Assembly: GCA_023227965.1 (NCBI GenBank) | Contig: JALOCA010000028.1 | Location: 1 to 45,412 of the forward strand | Source of the DNA: Lentimicrobiaceae bacterium | GTDB taxonomy: Bacteria; Bacteroidota; Bacteroidia; Bacteroidales; JALOCA01 | DNA length: 45,412 bases | Direction of reading: 5' to 3' | Shown here: positions 27,072 through 35,917 of the stretch, in pieces | How the letters are laid out: every line of letters starts with the position of its first letter | Position numbering within the stretch: position 1 is the stretch's first letter | Program-made: the position numbers and the translations under genes | Notes under the pieces: model-generated | What the model was told of the DNA's origin: nothing | The model's database searches: none | What the model saw: only the letters and a program-made list of their open reading frames with translations

Positions 27072-27198
27072 AGACTGCTTTTTTCAAGCTTAGGACAAAA
27101 GTAAACAAAAGATTTATAAAATTAATCTTTTATTTTAGGCTTTTATTTTTTCGTTCGATAATATTTATCCGGGATGATGAATTATTTTAAATTGTTTA

Positions 27199-28077
27199 TT
27201 ATTTTTTCCCTGAATATACATCTGTTTCTTCTACCTGATAAATTTCGCGGGAAGATTCCTCATAAACGAAGGCTACAAGTTTGCAATTGTTGGCATTCCA
27301 GTTGTTGGTATCATAAACATTCATAAAAATACTAAAGGGCTGAGTAAACCATTTCCCAGAAATTCTGACTTTTACATTTCCTTCAAGCAATCCGGTGAGA
27401 GCTTGGTAGTTTTTTGAAAATGTAATTTTTATATCGGTTTTCTGGTTCATCATTTCACCTATTTTTGCTGCCCATTGTCCGGCACCAACACGCCGCTGGC
27501 TATTAAACTCGTGGCGGTTGATTAAGCCTACAGGATTATAAGTTATACCAAATTCAGCATACAATTCATTACTACTTGGATTACGAAAGTCTGCAGTATA
27601 ATTTCCGGAAGTTTGTGGTTCGGCAAATTCACCGGCATGATGAGCTATAATATACAGGTTTTCTCCGTAAATAGTTTTTAATTCCTTGGCTTTTTCGGCT
27701 GCAGAGGGACAATTAATACAAAGATGCCCGGTAAAATCTTCGAGCAGTACTTTTTTTGTTACTTTCACCGTGTCATCGGCTTCGGCATCAATTCCTCCTG
27801 TAAAAATACTACCCCATGTTCCGTTAAGAGAAGTTCTAAGTAGGTGATTATGTACATAATCGAGCCAATCGGGGGTAGGTCCAACCGAGGGGTCATTATT
27901 TTTTTGTGGTGCAACAATGCTGTCTTCAATCAGGTAAATACAAAGCCTGTAGGGAGTTTCATTAGCTCCTCCCGTACCGCGGGTGTAAGGTTCATCAATT
28001 TTATCGCAAGAGGAAAGCAAGCATCCACTAACGAAAAGTCCGGATACCAGTGATAAAAAAAACAATATTCGTTTCAT
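27199..28077 (-). CDS. Omp28-related outer-membrane lipoprotein
   Basis: 292 aa. The signal peptide has a lipobox near residues 19-24 (FVSGCLLSSC); Cys24 or Cys19 would carry the lipid. The central part is the Omp28/thioredoxin-like domain, with KVLLEDFTGHLCINCPSA, the family's Cys-x-x-Cys motif, and a following LYIIAHHAGEFAEP. It was first known as an outer-membrane adhesin-like antigen of Porphyromonas; the true role is unclear and the CxxC fold suggests redox or metal chemistry. It ends an operon with the DUF6029 barrel (11 bp upstream) and the TlpA-like gene, all of which point to a common extracytoplasmic redox function; this last step is inference. Confidence 0.85.
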   Translation of the reverse strand: MKRILFFLSLVSGLFVSGCLLSSCDKIDEPYTRGTGGANETPYRLCIYLIEDSIVAPQKNNDPSVGPTPDWLDYVHNHLLRTSLNGTWGSIFTGGIDAEADDTVKVTKKVLLEDFTGHLCINCPSAAEKAKELKTIYGENLYIIAHHAGEFAEPQTSGNYTADFRNPSSNELYAEFGITYNPVGLINRHEFNSQRRVGAGQWAAKIGEMMNQKTDIKITFSKNYQALTGLLEGNVKVRISGKWFTQPFSIFMNVYDTNNWNANNCKLVAFVYEESSREIYQVEETDVYSGKK

Positions 28078-28088
28078 GGCTTTATTTT

Positions 28089-29777
28089 TTAAAAACTACT
28101 TGAAATTCCAATAGTCAAACCACTTGAAGCCGGAACTTGCCTGCAAACGCCGCCAACACAAAGCAAACCCTGGCGCACCCGTCCATAAGTGAGTGTAATT
28201 CTGGTTGTTCCTTTTGTATAGCCCATACTTCCTGAGAAATAATGGATTCGGTCAGCTTGTTCTCCGTTTTCATTATTTTTTTTCTGATAGTTATATTGAT
28301 CGGCTACTGAAAAGAACCAATTTGGGGCAATATCGAACTCTATCATTCCGTAAGCAATGTTTCCTAAATCTTGTTCGGTTGATAAATGCTGGATTTCAGC
28401 ACGAAGTGATTTTGTGGGAGTAAGTTTGTAAGTTAGATCGGTTACTTCGGCTATAGCATAAATCATTCCACCTTCACCTTCCATCACGGTTTTGTTGTAC
28501 GAAAGTCCGGAAATAGAAAAAACACCTTTGAACTTCTTGCTGAATTTATGGTCGAGTTCGAATGTAATATCTTCGAAATAAAGTTCATTTCCGATTTTAA
28601 AGAAGTCGGATTTATAGCCTTTAGTACCAGAATATGGCACCATGCCATCAATTTTTATTGAGTCAATATCAATAGATTGCACCCGTGAATAATTCAAGCT
28701 GAGTTCGGTTCCGTATTTTCCGCCAAGCCAGGTATTTTTCTTAATAAAATAAGTTAACTGTGCTTCGCCGCCCATTTCGCCGTTTGCTTGGGTTGAATAA
28801 GGATACAATCCCAGAAGGGTATATCCATGCTGCCTTGTAAGTGGAGAAATGAAATTGATATCGAGTGGTATGTCTTCAATGGTTCTGTTAGTTTTAAAAC
28901 TCATATTATCAATTCTTTTAGCTGAAAGGGTGATTCCCAGCCCTTTTTTAGTGTAGTTTGCCGAAACCAGCAAAGCCTGACCATTTTTAAAAATATAACT
29001 GTTTGCTTCGGTGGGGTCATTAATTTTATTGGCATATTCTGCCGTAAATCCGAAATTTCCATGATTGATATTCATTCTTCCGGCGAAGGCACTAACATTT
29101 TCAGGCAGTTTATAATTAGAAGTAGGGTCATCTTTCTGGTATTTGCTTACCCAACTTCCACCAATAATTACCTGGGTTTTGCAGTTTTCCAATTTGCTAA
29201 ACATTTCGTTAACTGAGAATTCCAAATCGGCACCCCTTAGATAGCCGCGGTTATCGGAGTCGTATTTTTGCCAGAAATATCTTTGACTTCCTACAATACC
29301 CTTGAAAGTTACGCCTTTGTAAGGACGATATTTTACTCTGATTCCGTCAATTGAATTGTCGAAGCCAAGGTTCCATTCCTGATAACTTCTTAATATGATT
29401 CCATTTCCGAATTGCTCGTAGAAATTACCTGCTGTAACTTCGAGATTATCCTTTTTGTAGGAAAGAAAACGGTAAGCAAATCCATTGCCTTCGTATTGGT
29501 TGTCGAAGCCGTTGAGTGGGTTAAGGTAATGCTCGTAACGAACTCCGGCAGTAAAATTACCAAGTTCGTAAGTTACATTCAGGTAAGCATTTGAACCAAA
29601 TTTTTTACCATTAAGTGTAGAATCGTTTATGCCAAGTTCTTTATCTTTATTATAATACTGGGCATCAAGCTGAAAATCTCCCCTTACCTGACCTCCAAGG
29701 AGGTTTTGGGCAAACCCTTGGTTAATTTCAGATAATAAGGTAAAGATTATTAAAGCGAGTAGAATTTTTTTCATCAT
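28089..29777 (-). CDS. DUF6029 family outer-membrane protein
   Basis: 562 aa. The N-terminus has a signal peptide (through NQGFAQ). The rest is a series of amphipathic beta-strands rich in Tyr, Asn and Gly, such as FTAGVRYEHYL and GNFGFTAEYANKI, and the C-terminus ends with aromatic Phe (GLTIGISSSF), the usual barrel closing signature. The family is Bacteroidota-specific and has no assigned function. It begins with two ATG codons and sits 19 bp after the TlpA-like reading frame (counting past its internal TGA) and 11 bp before the Omp28 gene, forming a three-gene unit. A porin-like or surface scaffold role is plausible but unproven. Confidence 0.75.
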   Translation of the reverse strand: MMKKILLALIIFTLLSEINQGFAQNLLGGQVRGDFQLDAQYYNKDKELGINDSTLNGKKFGSNAYLNVTYELGNFTAGVRYEHYLNPLNGFDNQYEGNGFAYRFLSYKKDNLEVTAGNFYEQFGNGIILRSYQEWNLGFDNSIDGIRVKYRPYKGVTFKGIVGSQRYFWQKYDSDNRGYLRGADLEFSVNEMFSKLENCKTQVIIGGSWVSKYQKDDPTSNYKLPENVSAFAGRMNINHGNFGFTAEYANKINDPTEANSYIFKNGQALLVSANYTKKGLGITLSAKRIDNMSFKTNRTIEDIPLDINFISPLTRQHGYTLLGLYPYSTQANGEMGGEAQLTYFIKKNTWLGGKYGTELSLNYSRVQSIDIDSIKIDGMVPYSGTKGYKSDFFKIGNELYFEDITFELDHKFSKKFKGVFSISGLSYNKTVMEGEGGMIYAIAEVTDLTYKLTPTKSLRAEIQHLSTEQDLGNIAYGMIEFDIAPNWFFSVADQYNYQKKNNENGEQADRIHYFSGSMGYTKGTTRITLTYGRVRQGLLCVGGVCRQVPASSGLTIGISSSF

Positions 29778-29796
29778 TATTTTTTTAAAAATAAAA

Positions 29797-29883
29797 CTAT
29801 TCTATTGTTTTACCTTCGGAAACTTTCTTTAAGTTTTTGTATAGTTCAGTTTCGTTTCCTTCTTTAAATTCTACTTTTTTTCA
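29797..29883 (-). pseudogene. In-frame continuation of the TlpA-like gene beyond TGA
   Basis: After TGA (29881-29883) the same frame reads on for 27 codons (KKVEFKEGNETELYKNL and KKVSEGKTIE) to TAG at 29797-29799. This is the kind of C-terminal beta-strand and helix that completes a thioredoxin fold. The simplest reading is a TGG (Trp) to TGA change. Confidence 0.7.
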
Positions 29884-30321
29884 AACAATATTTCCATTGC
29901 CATCGAGCAGAAAAGTTGTGGGAACCACGGTAATACCCAGTGCACGGTAAAGATCTTTGTTTTGGTCCAACAAAATTTCGTAGTCCCAGTTCTTACCATT
30001 AGCAAATGGCATAACTTTGGCTGCGTTGCGAACATCGTCAATTGAAATTGCTATAAGTTTTACCCCTGTTTCCTTTTGCCAGTTTTCGTATTCTTCCGAA
30101 ATCACATTAAGTTCTTTAATACAATTTGTACACCATGTAGCCCAGAAACTTATTATTATCGGTTTTCCGTCGTTGTGAATAGAAGAAGTGTTAAATATTT
30201 TGCCATCAGGTGTTCTTAAATCAACTGAAGGAAGCTTTTGTATAGACATTTCTGTCTGGGGAAAAGCAAGTGAAGCAATTGCAAAAAGATTAATAAACAG
30301 AATAATAGATTTTAATTTCAT
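29881..30321 (-). CDS. TlpA-like thioredoxin-family protein, truncated by in-frame TGA
   Basis: 146 aa as read, about 174 aa if the TGA were sense. A signal peptide (through ASLAFP) precedes a thioredoxin/AhpC-TSA fold with the active-site WATWCTNC (Cys64, Cys67), typical of TlpA/ResA periplasmic thiol-disulfide reductases, and the cis-Pro segment VVPTTFLLDGNGNIV. The fold stops where the last strand and helix should follow, but those are encoded in the same frame downstream. The TGA is used as stop in other genes here, so code change is not the explanation; nonsense mutation or base-calling error is more likely. It leads an operon with DUF6029 and Omp28 genes; a reductase for the Omp28 CxxC is an attractive but unproven idea. 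Confidence 0.85.
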   Translation of the reverse strand: MKLKSIILFINLFAIASLAFPQTEMSIQKLPSVDLRTPDGKIFNTSSIHNDGKPIIISFWATWCTNCIKELNVISEEYENWQKETGVKLIAISIDDVRNAAKVMPFANGKNWDYEILLDQNKDLYRALGITVVPTTFLLDGNGNIV

Positions 30322-30538
30322 TGTAAAACGTTTTAAAATTCAGATGAGGCAAATATCTAAAAAATTATATACATTAAAATAAATATGTTAAAATTTGTTC
30401 CATCAATAAAAATATTAAAGGGTTTCTCAGGTATAATACGGCAAGAAGCTACTAACTTAACCAACTGTTTGCCGTGTTATTGCAAAGCAAAAAATAAGCC
30501 TGTACTATTAAAACTAAGTGAATAACTCATAAAAATAT

Positions 30539-30557
30539 TTTTCACATAATGTGAAAA
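30539..30557. promoter_or_regulatory. Palindrome, possible weak terminator of yebC
   Basis: TTTTCACAT-A-ATGTGAAAA is a perfect 19-bp palindrome, 45 bp downstream of the yebC stop on the minus strand and followed there by ATATTTTTATG. It could be a weak terminator or a binding site for a dimeric regulator; the sequence alone does not decide. Confidence 0.35.
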
Positions 30558-30602
30558 TGCAGATAGCAGTAAAACGAAAGCTGTTGGCTAATGCCTGGAA
30601 GA

Positions 30603-31349
30603 TTACAAATTTGCCATTATTTCTTCTGTCATTTCCATGTTGTGATATACGTTTTGCACATCATCATCGTCTTCAAACATGTCAATAACTTTTAACACCT
30701 TAAGGGCAACATCATTTTCAACCGGGGTGGTTGTAATAGGAATTCGCTGCAATTGTGCACTTTCCGGTTCAATACCCAAAACTTCGAGTTTTTTCATCAT
30801 TATGCCGAAATCTTCCATCTGAGTGGTTACGGTAACGATATCGCTTTCGGAATCACTTTCTATGTCTTCGGCGCCTGCGTCAATCACCTCCATTTCAAAA
30901 TCGTCCATATTTTTTATATGGCTTTTGGGAATGACAAAAACTCCCTTGCGTTCAAAAACGTGTGCCAACGAGCCATTAGTACCCAGATTTCCACCATATT
31001 TATTAAAAATAGAACGAATATTTGCTACCGTACGCTGAAGATTATCGGTAGTACATTCAATAAAAACAGCTACGCTGTGAACATAACCTTCATAGGTAGT
31101 TTCCTGTAACGAAGCTGCGTCTTTATCAGCTCCTTTGCTTATAGCCCGTTGGATATTTTCTTTGGGCATACTTGCGCCTTTGGCATTGGCAATAGCCAGC
31201 CTTAGCCGAGGGTTGGAATCCGGATCGCTTCCGCTTTCACGAACGGCAATGGTTATATCTTTAATGATTTTTGAAAAAATTTTAGAACGCTTGGCGTCTA
31301 AAGCACCCTTTTTGCGCTTGATGGTTGACCATTTATTATGACCTGACAT
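30603..31349 (-). CDS. YebC/PmpR family transcriptional regulator or translation factor
   Basis: 248 aa from the ATG giving MSGHNKWSTIKRKKGALDAKR, the invariant YebC N-terminus. The open frame runs further upstream, but that part is not conserved in character and would be rejected. The three-domain YebC fold is evident: the helical N-terminal bundle (ARKS-type KIFSKIIKDITIAVRESG), the RLRLAIANAKGASMPKENIQRAI motif and two alpha-beta domains (YEGYVHSVAVFIECTTDN). The family binds DNA as PmpR-type regulators, and newer work implicates members in relieving ribosome stalling at proline stretches. It is monocistronic here, flanked by hairpins on both sides. Its specific targets are unknown. Confidence 0.93.
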   Translation of the reverse strand: MSGHNKWSTIKRKKGALDAKRSKIFSKIIKDITIAVRESGSDPDSNPRLRLAIANAKGASMPKENIQRAISKGADKDAASLQETTYEGYVHSVAVFIECTTDNLQRTVANIRSIFNKYGGNLGTNGSLAHVFERKGVFVIPKSHIKNMDDFEMEVIDAGAEDIESDSESDIVTVTTQMEDFGIMMKKLEVLGIEPESAQLQRIPITTTPVENDVALKVLKVIDMFEDDDDVQNVYHNMEMTEEIMANL

Positions 31350-31400
31350 AAATCTTGATTTTTGGGGTGCTAAATTAAAAAAAAATTGACAATTAAACAG

Positions 31401-31427
31401 AAAATGCCATCCAAAGGATGGCATTTT
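31401..31427 (-). terminator. Terminator of the GIN-domain gene
   Basis: A perfect 12-bp stem AAAATGCCATCC (31401-31412) with GGATGGCATTTT (31416-31427) around an AAA loop, 27 bp after the stop codon of the GIN-domain gene on the minus strand. The T run is short, so efficiency is uncertain. Confidence 0.65.
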
Positions 31428-31453
31428 AAGATTGGTTTTTTGGTTATAAAAGA

Positions 31454-33067
31454 TTACCAGTTGTTTACATCAAACGCAATTCCTAAGCTGAAAGGATACA
31501 ACTCGGGGTCTTTTCCGTCTTTAAACAAAGTGGTAAGAGAGTAGGTTCCGTAAAGATTAACCAATCCCCAGCCAATACGTGCGGTAGCATCGAGTTTAAA
31601 AGGATTGAGATGAAAATCATCGTGATTTTTGGTCATTTTCCCATCAGATAAAACAATCTTGGTATGCGAACCGTAACGAATCCCTCCGATAAGCCCGGCA
31701 GTGATGTGGAAGCTGTTAACATCGGTCCGGTCGTTAGTTTGATATTCGAGCAGCAGGGGCACAGTAAGATAATTTACAAGTAATTTGGTCTTTTTATAGT
31801 TGCTTGTTGCTGCATTATCAACAAAGCCGTAAACGATATTTGTATCGGAAACTAATACGGTATTGTTGTCGAAACGATAGTTATTGTAAGTTAAGCCTAT
31901 CCCGGTAATTAAGCCTAAATGATTGTTTATGAGATTAATGTTTTGTTCATAAAGGTTAATATCAACATTGATTGATTTTTCGTATTTTAGATCCAAATAT
32001 TCGTATTTATCAGCCATTTCCATATCATTATCGGAGGTAAGATAGCCGTTTATGCCCAGATCCAACCCACCCCAATGTCCGTTGAACTCATTTTTATGTT
32101 TGTCTTTTTCGTATTTAATGCCCTCATCATCAACAATAATTTTTTTGTCGCCCAGAATCACAATAGAGTGATCATTATCTCTGTGGTGTTTATGTTTGCG
32201 AATAATGATACGGGTTGAGTCTGCATTGTATTCGGTAATGGTTTCTGAATCGTCAATTATCACGGGAGGAACAGGGGGTATAGGGGGAACGGATATATTA
32301 TTTTCTATTTCCCTTGCTTGTTCTTCCAATTCTCTTGCCTGTTGTTCCAATTCTCTCGATTTTTCTTCAATTCTTCTTCTCTGGATTTCAATAGTTCCAT
32401 TTTTTTCAATCCGCTGAATTGGAGGGTTGGCAATATTGTTAAAAAAGCCAGCACCTGTAACTTCTGCTTCCACTTCGTCCTTCGCATTGATTTTGGCATT
32501 TGCGGCTCCACTAACTTCCAGCTTGGCGCTTGAAGTTTCCAGCTCGGTGGCTTTTAAATGCCCGGCGCCGCTAACTTCAGAGTTAAGATTGTTGGCATTT
32601 CCCGAAAGTTTCACATCGGCAGCTCCCGAAATCTCACTTTTCATGGTGTTAACATTCAGTGCAAGAGTAGCTTTTGATGCACCGCTGGCTTCCAGTACGA
32701 AATTTTCGGCTGCAAGCGTTCCTGTAGTACTTACCTGTGCTGCACCGGAAATTTCAAGCCGTTCGAGTGTTTTACAGGTGATGTTTACTTCGAGTTTTGA
32801 AGCATTTCTGATACCCCTTGCATATATTTCGAGGGTATTAGCCGAAACTTCTGTAATAATCCTGTCAATGTTTTCTTCATCACTAATTACTGTAACAGCA
32901 TTTTCATTTCCTTGTGATAATGTTACTTTAAATGCTCCTCCAACTTCAATGGCATTAAAATCGGATACAGTTCTTTTTTGTTCTACAGTTCCTTGGCTGA
33001 AAGCAAATGCACTTGTGAACAACATCGTGAAAGCTAACAAACCGACATTTAAAAGTTTTGTTTTCAT
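31454..33067 (-). CDS. GIN-domain (DUF2807) protein fused to an outer-membrane barrel
   Basis: 537 aa. After a signal peptide (through FAFSQ) lies the GIN or head auto-transporter adhesin beta-helix (about 25-225). Its turns repeat the phrase SGA: LEISGAAQV, LEASGASKA, SEISGAADV, SEVSGAGHL and LEVSGAANA. Next comes a charged coiled coil (about 225-262, with KSRELEQQARELEEQAREIE), a Pro-rich link (PPIPPVPPV), an acidic, His-rich stretch, and a C-terminal half with Asn/Tyr-rich amphipathic strands (GLDLGINGYLTSDNDM) that looks like a small outer-membrane barrel. The architecture suggests a surface-exposed or periplasmic beta-helix held to a barrel, as in autotransporter-like adhesins, but the C-terminal barrel is inferred from strand pattern only. 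The gene stands between yebC and a T9SS type B gene. Confidence 0.75.
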   Translation of the reverse strand: MKTKLLNVGLLAFTMLFTSAFAFSQGTVEQKRTVSDFNAIEVGGAFKVTLSQGNENAVTVISDEENIDRIITEVSANTLEIYARGIRNASKLEVNITCKTLERLEISGAAQVSTTGTLAAENFVLEASGASKATLALNVNTMKSEISGAADVKLSGNANNLNSEVSGAGHLKATELETSSAKLEVSGAANAKINAKDEVEAEVTGAGFFNNIANPPIQRIEKNGTIEIQRRRIEEKSRELEQQARELEEQAREIENNISVPPIPPVPPVIIDDSETITEYNADSTRIIIRKHKHHRDNDHSIVILGDKKIIVDDEGIKYEKDKHKNEFNGHWGGLDLGINGYLTSDNDMEMADKYEYLDLKYEKSINVDINLYEQNINLINNHLGLITGIGLTYNNYRFDNNTVLVSDTNIVYGFVDNAATSNYKKTKLLVNYLTVPLLLEYQTNDRTDVNSFHITAGLIGGIRYGSHTKIVLSDGKMTKNHDDFHLNPFKLDATARIGWGLVNLYGTYSLTTLFKDGKDPELYPFSLGIAFDVNNW

Positions 33068-33159
33068 GGTTTATCCTTACTTTGAATGGTTAATTTTCCC
33101 GTTTTTCTTTGTCGTATGACGAAAATACACTGGATTAGTTACAAAAACGGAAAGTTTTT

Positions 33160-34614
33160 TTACCGAATAAGTGTAATAACCCCTCTTTTTTCATAAGATT
33201 TACCGCTAAATAATTTAAAGACAATATTGTAAAAATAAATTCCCATGGGATAACCGTCCCCGTTCCAACCTTCATTTTGATTATGAGTAGAATAAATTTG
33301 TTTTCCCAAGCGGTCGAAAATCGTGAAAGTAAAAGTGCTGAATTGAAAAACTTCCGCCGGAACGGGATGAAAAATGTCGTTCAACCCATCGCCATCGGGA
33401 GTAAATGCATTAGGAATTGTAAAATAGGGGGTTTGAACCAAAGTTACCGGGTTAGAAAAACTTATTACAGTATCAGGATTAGAATTCAATACATCAGGAA
33501 CACATTCTGCTTCTATCACATATGTAAAACTAAGACCTAAATGGGCGTATTGCAAGACTATATCATTATAATTTGTCGTTGTTGCAGGAAGAATAATTAA
33601 AGTATCGGGTCTGTCCGGAATACTTCTGCGAACCCTGTAGTGAATTACTTTCCATTGGCTGTTTGTATGGGCATTCCACTCAAGGGTATTCGTGCTTTCG
33701 TTGGCGGAGTATGCTGTAAGTAGCATGGTTTGGGCTTGTACCGTAAGGAGGTTGCTTTCGTTGCCGCAACTATCTAAAGCCGTAACATTATAAATATAGG
33801 AGTAGTTATTTGTCCTGGCAGAGGCATCGGTTATCAGCAACTCGCTATTCCAGCCATTGGTAAAAAACATTTCCTGTGTATTTCCCGTGCCTACTTCCGT
33901 CCGGAGAATTTTAAGCTGTGCGTAAGGGTTGGTTTGATCAGGAGTTAGCAGCAGCTCGGCAGTATTGTTGTTCACACTGAGCAATTTTAGTCCGAGCCGG
34001 GAAGGCATAGGAGGGTATTGTGCTGAAAAGCAGCGTTCGCAAGAAGAAGAGGTGCTGCCATTATTTCGGTAAAGCCGAATCAGGTAACAGTAAGGTGCTC
34101 CTTGCATAAAATCAAATTCGTGAATAAATATTCCGCCAGTTGCTTCTCCCAGGTAGGTTTCTTTTCCGTGTTCGGTACTGAAAACAGAATAGCCGATTAT
34201 GTCGTTATAAGTAAATTCACTATTATTAAAAAGCAAAGTGGCGATTTTGTCGCATTGCTGAAACGAAAGGGAACGAAAAAACAAGGTTCCTATAGGATAC
34301 AAAGTCCCATCAGGGCTGACATTATCACCCTGATAAGCATTTACACAATATGCCTGATTGCCAATGCACGGATCGAATAAAATATCTGTGTAGGAAGAAG
34401 ATGTTATGCCATGCACGGTGTCTATCAATATCCGGCTTGCGCCATTTAAATGATAAATAAGATAACCATCGGTTGAATCATGATTGGGAAACCACGAGAC
34501 GACAGCCTTACCATTTACTATACTCACCGAATCAATAACCGGTGTTGGGGGTAGCTGAGCGAAACCTACTACTGCTTTAATCAACACAAAAACGGTGATA
34601 ATGATTCTGTACAT
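33160..34614 (-). CDS. Secreted protein with T9SS type B (gliding-motility-type) sorting domain
   Basis: 484 aa with a signal peptide (through KAVVGFAQ). The body has fibronectin-type-III-like strands (PPTPVIDSVSIVNGKAVVSW, SNLLTVQAQTML) in about three modules. The last ~85 residues are the gliding-motility-associated C-terminal domain: FTIPNAFTPDGDGLNDIFHP, IFDRLGKQIY, GWNGDGYPMGIYFYNI and KRGVITLIR. This type B tail directs export through the type IX machinery and leaves the protein on the surface or free. The FnIII modules suggest binding to other proteins or polysaccharides. No enzyme motif is seen. The gene lies 20 bp after the M16 peptidase gene. Confidence 0.88.
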   Translation of the reverse strand: MYRIIITVFVLIKAVVGFAQLPPTPVIDSVSIVNGKAVVSWFPNHDSTDGYLIYHLNGASRILIDTVHGITSSSYTDILFDPCIGNQAYCVNAYQGDNVSPDGTLYPIGTLFFRSLSFQQCDKIATLLFNNSEFTYNDIIGYSVFSTEHGKETYLGEATGGIFIHEFDFMQGAPYCYLIRLYRNNGSTSSSCERCFSAQYPPMPSRLGLKLLSVNNNTAELLLTPDQTNPYAQLKILRTEVGTGNTQEMFFTNGWNSELLITDASARTNNYSYIYNVTALDSCGNESNLLTVQAQTMLLTAYSANESTNTLEWNAHTNSQWKVIHYRVRRSIPDRPDTLIILPATTTNYNDIVLQYAHLGLSFTYVIEAECVPDVLNSNPDTVISFSNPVTLVQTPYFTIPNAFTPDGDGLNDIFHPVPAEVFQFSTFTFTIFDRLGKQIYSTHNQNEGWNGDGYPMGIYFYNIVFKLFSGKSYEKRGVITLIR

Positions 34615-34634
34615 TTTTGTAATTCAGTAAATTC

Positions 34635-35915
34635 CTATTTCCCGGCAACAACCGTCCAAAGGTCTTCTTCCTTCAGATAGGCATTGGCAAGCTGAGCAAT
34701 TTTTTCTGCAGAGGTGGACTGTATTGCATCCAGCCATTGGTAGTAATAAGAGAAATCTTTTCCGTACATCAGGGTCTTTTTGTATTTATCGGCTAATGAA
34801 AAGGGGTCTTCTATTCCATGCAAAAAACTGCCGAGCATATAATTTTTAACTAGCGAAAGTTCTTTTTCTTTTATCGGAATTTCGCGCAATTGTTGTATTT
34901 CAAACATAATTTCCTGTAATGCCTGGTTTGTGCTATCACCGTTTACTTCCGAAGCTATGGTTAAATAACCTGAATGCCTAAAAGAAACTAATTGCGAGCC
35001 AATGCCATAGGTATATCCTTTTTCTTCGCGAAGATTTGTCATTAATCTGGAACCGAAATAATCCCCTAATAAAGTATTCAACACGGTAAAAGGGAAATAA
35101 TCAGGATGTGTACGGTTGAAAAGGGGTCTGCCGATGCGTATGCCCGATTGTTGTGTGTCGTGTTTGGTAATTTTACGATAATGGTCTGTAATAGGAATGA
35201 TTTCTGCCGGTTGATGGGTTTCTGCAGCCGTGTTTTCCCAGTCTTTTCCACCAAAAAAGCGATTGAGTGCTGCGGGTAGCGAACCAGGAATTTTGCCGGA
35301 AAGAATAATTTTGCAGTTATCAGACCTGTAATATTCGGAATGGTAACTCTTCCATGCCTCACGGTGCAAGTTAGAAAAAACCTCTTCTTTGATCGTTTTT
35401 CCGTAAGGATGTTCCGCTCCGAAGATGGTTTCCATAAAATGTGTTCTTGCCAGATATTTTACCTTTTGCTGATTGATAATAAACCGTTGGTGTTCTTTTT
35501 GGATGAAAATATCTATTTCTTTTTGTGGAAATTCTGGCATCTTGATGATTTCTTCAAGCAAAGGAAGTAATGTATCAAGGTGTTTATTAAGAGAATACAA
35601 TGTGATTACTGCATCGTCAGCTTCTGAAAAAGTATCAAGAAATGCTCCGTAAAAGTCAAGTTTTTCGGCTATTTCAGCAGAAGTGTGCCGGCAGGTTCCT
35701 TCTTTCATTAGCCGGTTTACTCCGTAAGCTATGTAAGGGGATGGCTGATACCATTTTCCGGCTTTAAAAATAAAATCTATTTTTACAATGTCCTGAGAGC
35801 CTCCCTGAATAGGGCAAATCGGGATTCCATTATCAAGACAAAACACAGAAGGAGTGGGTAATTGGGGCGTAATAAATGCATTCAGCCCGGGAGGTATTTT
35901 TCGGTTAAGCGACAT
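34635..35915 (-). CDS. M16 peptidase-like, non-catalytic partner subunit
   Basis: 426 aa from the ATG at 35913-35915 (MSLNRKIPPGLNAF); the frame runs further upstream but would overlap the preceding M16 gene. Its own zinc motif is lost: the expected HxxEH reads YGVNR after FIFKAGKWYQPSPYIA. The C-terminal half retains the NLREEKGYTYGIGSQ segment, whose Arg and Tyr contact substrate in two-subunit M16B enzymes. So it is probably the inactive partner of the adjacent active subunit, as alpha or core subunits are in processing peptidases. The start follows the upstream stop by 2 bp, meaning coupled translation. The substrate is not known. Confidence 0.9.
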   Translation of the reverse strand: MSLNRKIPPGLNAFITPQLPTPSVFCLDNGIPICPIQGGSQDIVKIDFIFKAGKWYQPSPYIAYGVNRLMKEGTCRHTSAEIAEKLDFYGAFLDTFSEADDAVITLYSLNKHLDTLLPLLEEIIKMPEFPQKEIDIFIQKEHQRFIINQQKVKYLARTHFMETIFGAEHPYGKTIKEEVFSNLHREAWKSYHSEYYRSDNCKIILSGKIPGSLPAALNRFFGGKDWENTAAETHQPAEIIPITDHYRKITKHDTQQSGIRIGRPLFNRTHPDYFPFTVLNTLLGDYFGSRLMTNLREEKGYTYGIGSQLVSFRHSGYLTIASEVNGDSTNQALQEIMFEIQQLREIPIKEKELSLVKNYMLGSFLHGIEDPFSLADKYKKTLMYGKDFSYYYQWLDAIQSTSAEKIAQLANAYLKEEDLWTVVAGK

Positions 35916-35917
35916 GG

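Noticed and set aside
29797..29883. TGA recoded as Trp in this organism
   Set aside because: The CorC-like gene, the MmpS-like gene, the RND permease and both T9SS type A genes end in TGA at sensible places, so TGA works as a stop.
32427..33119. A 230-aa plus-strand reading frame opposite the GIN gene
   Set aside because: It mirrors the repeated SGA codons of the real gene, and its Ser/Ala-rich protein has no family features.
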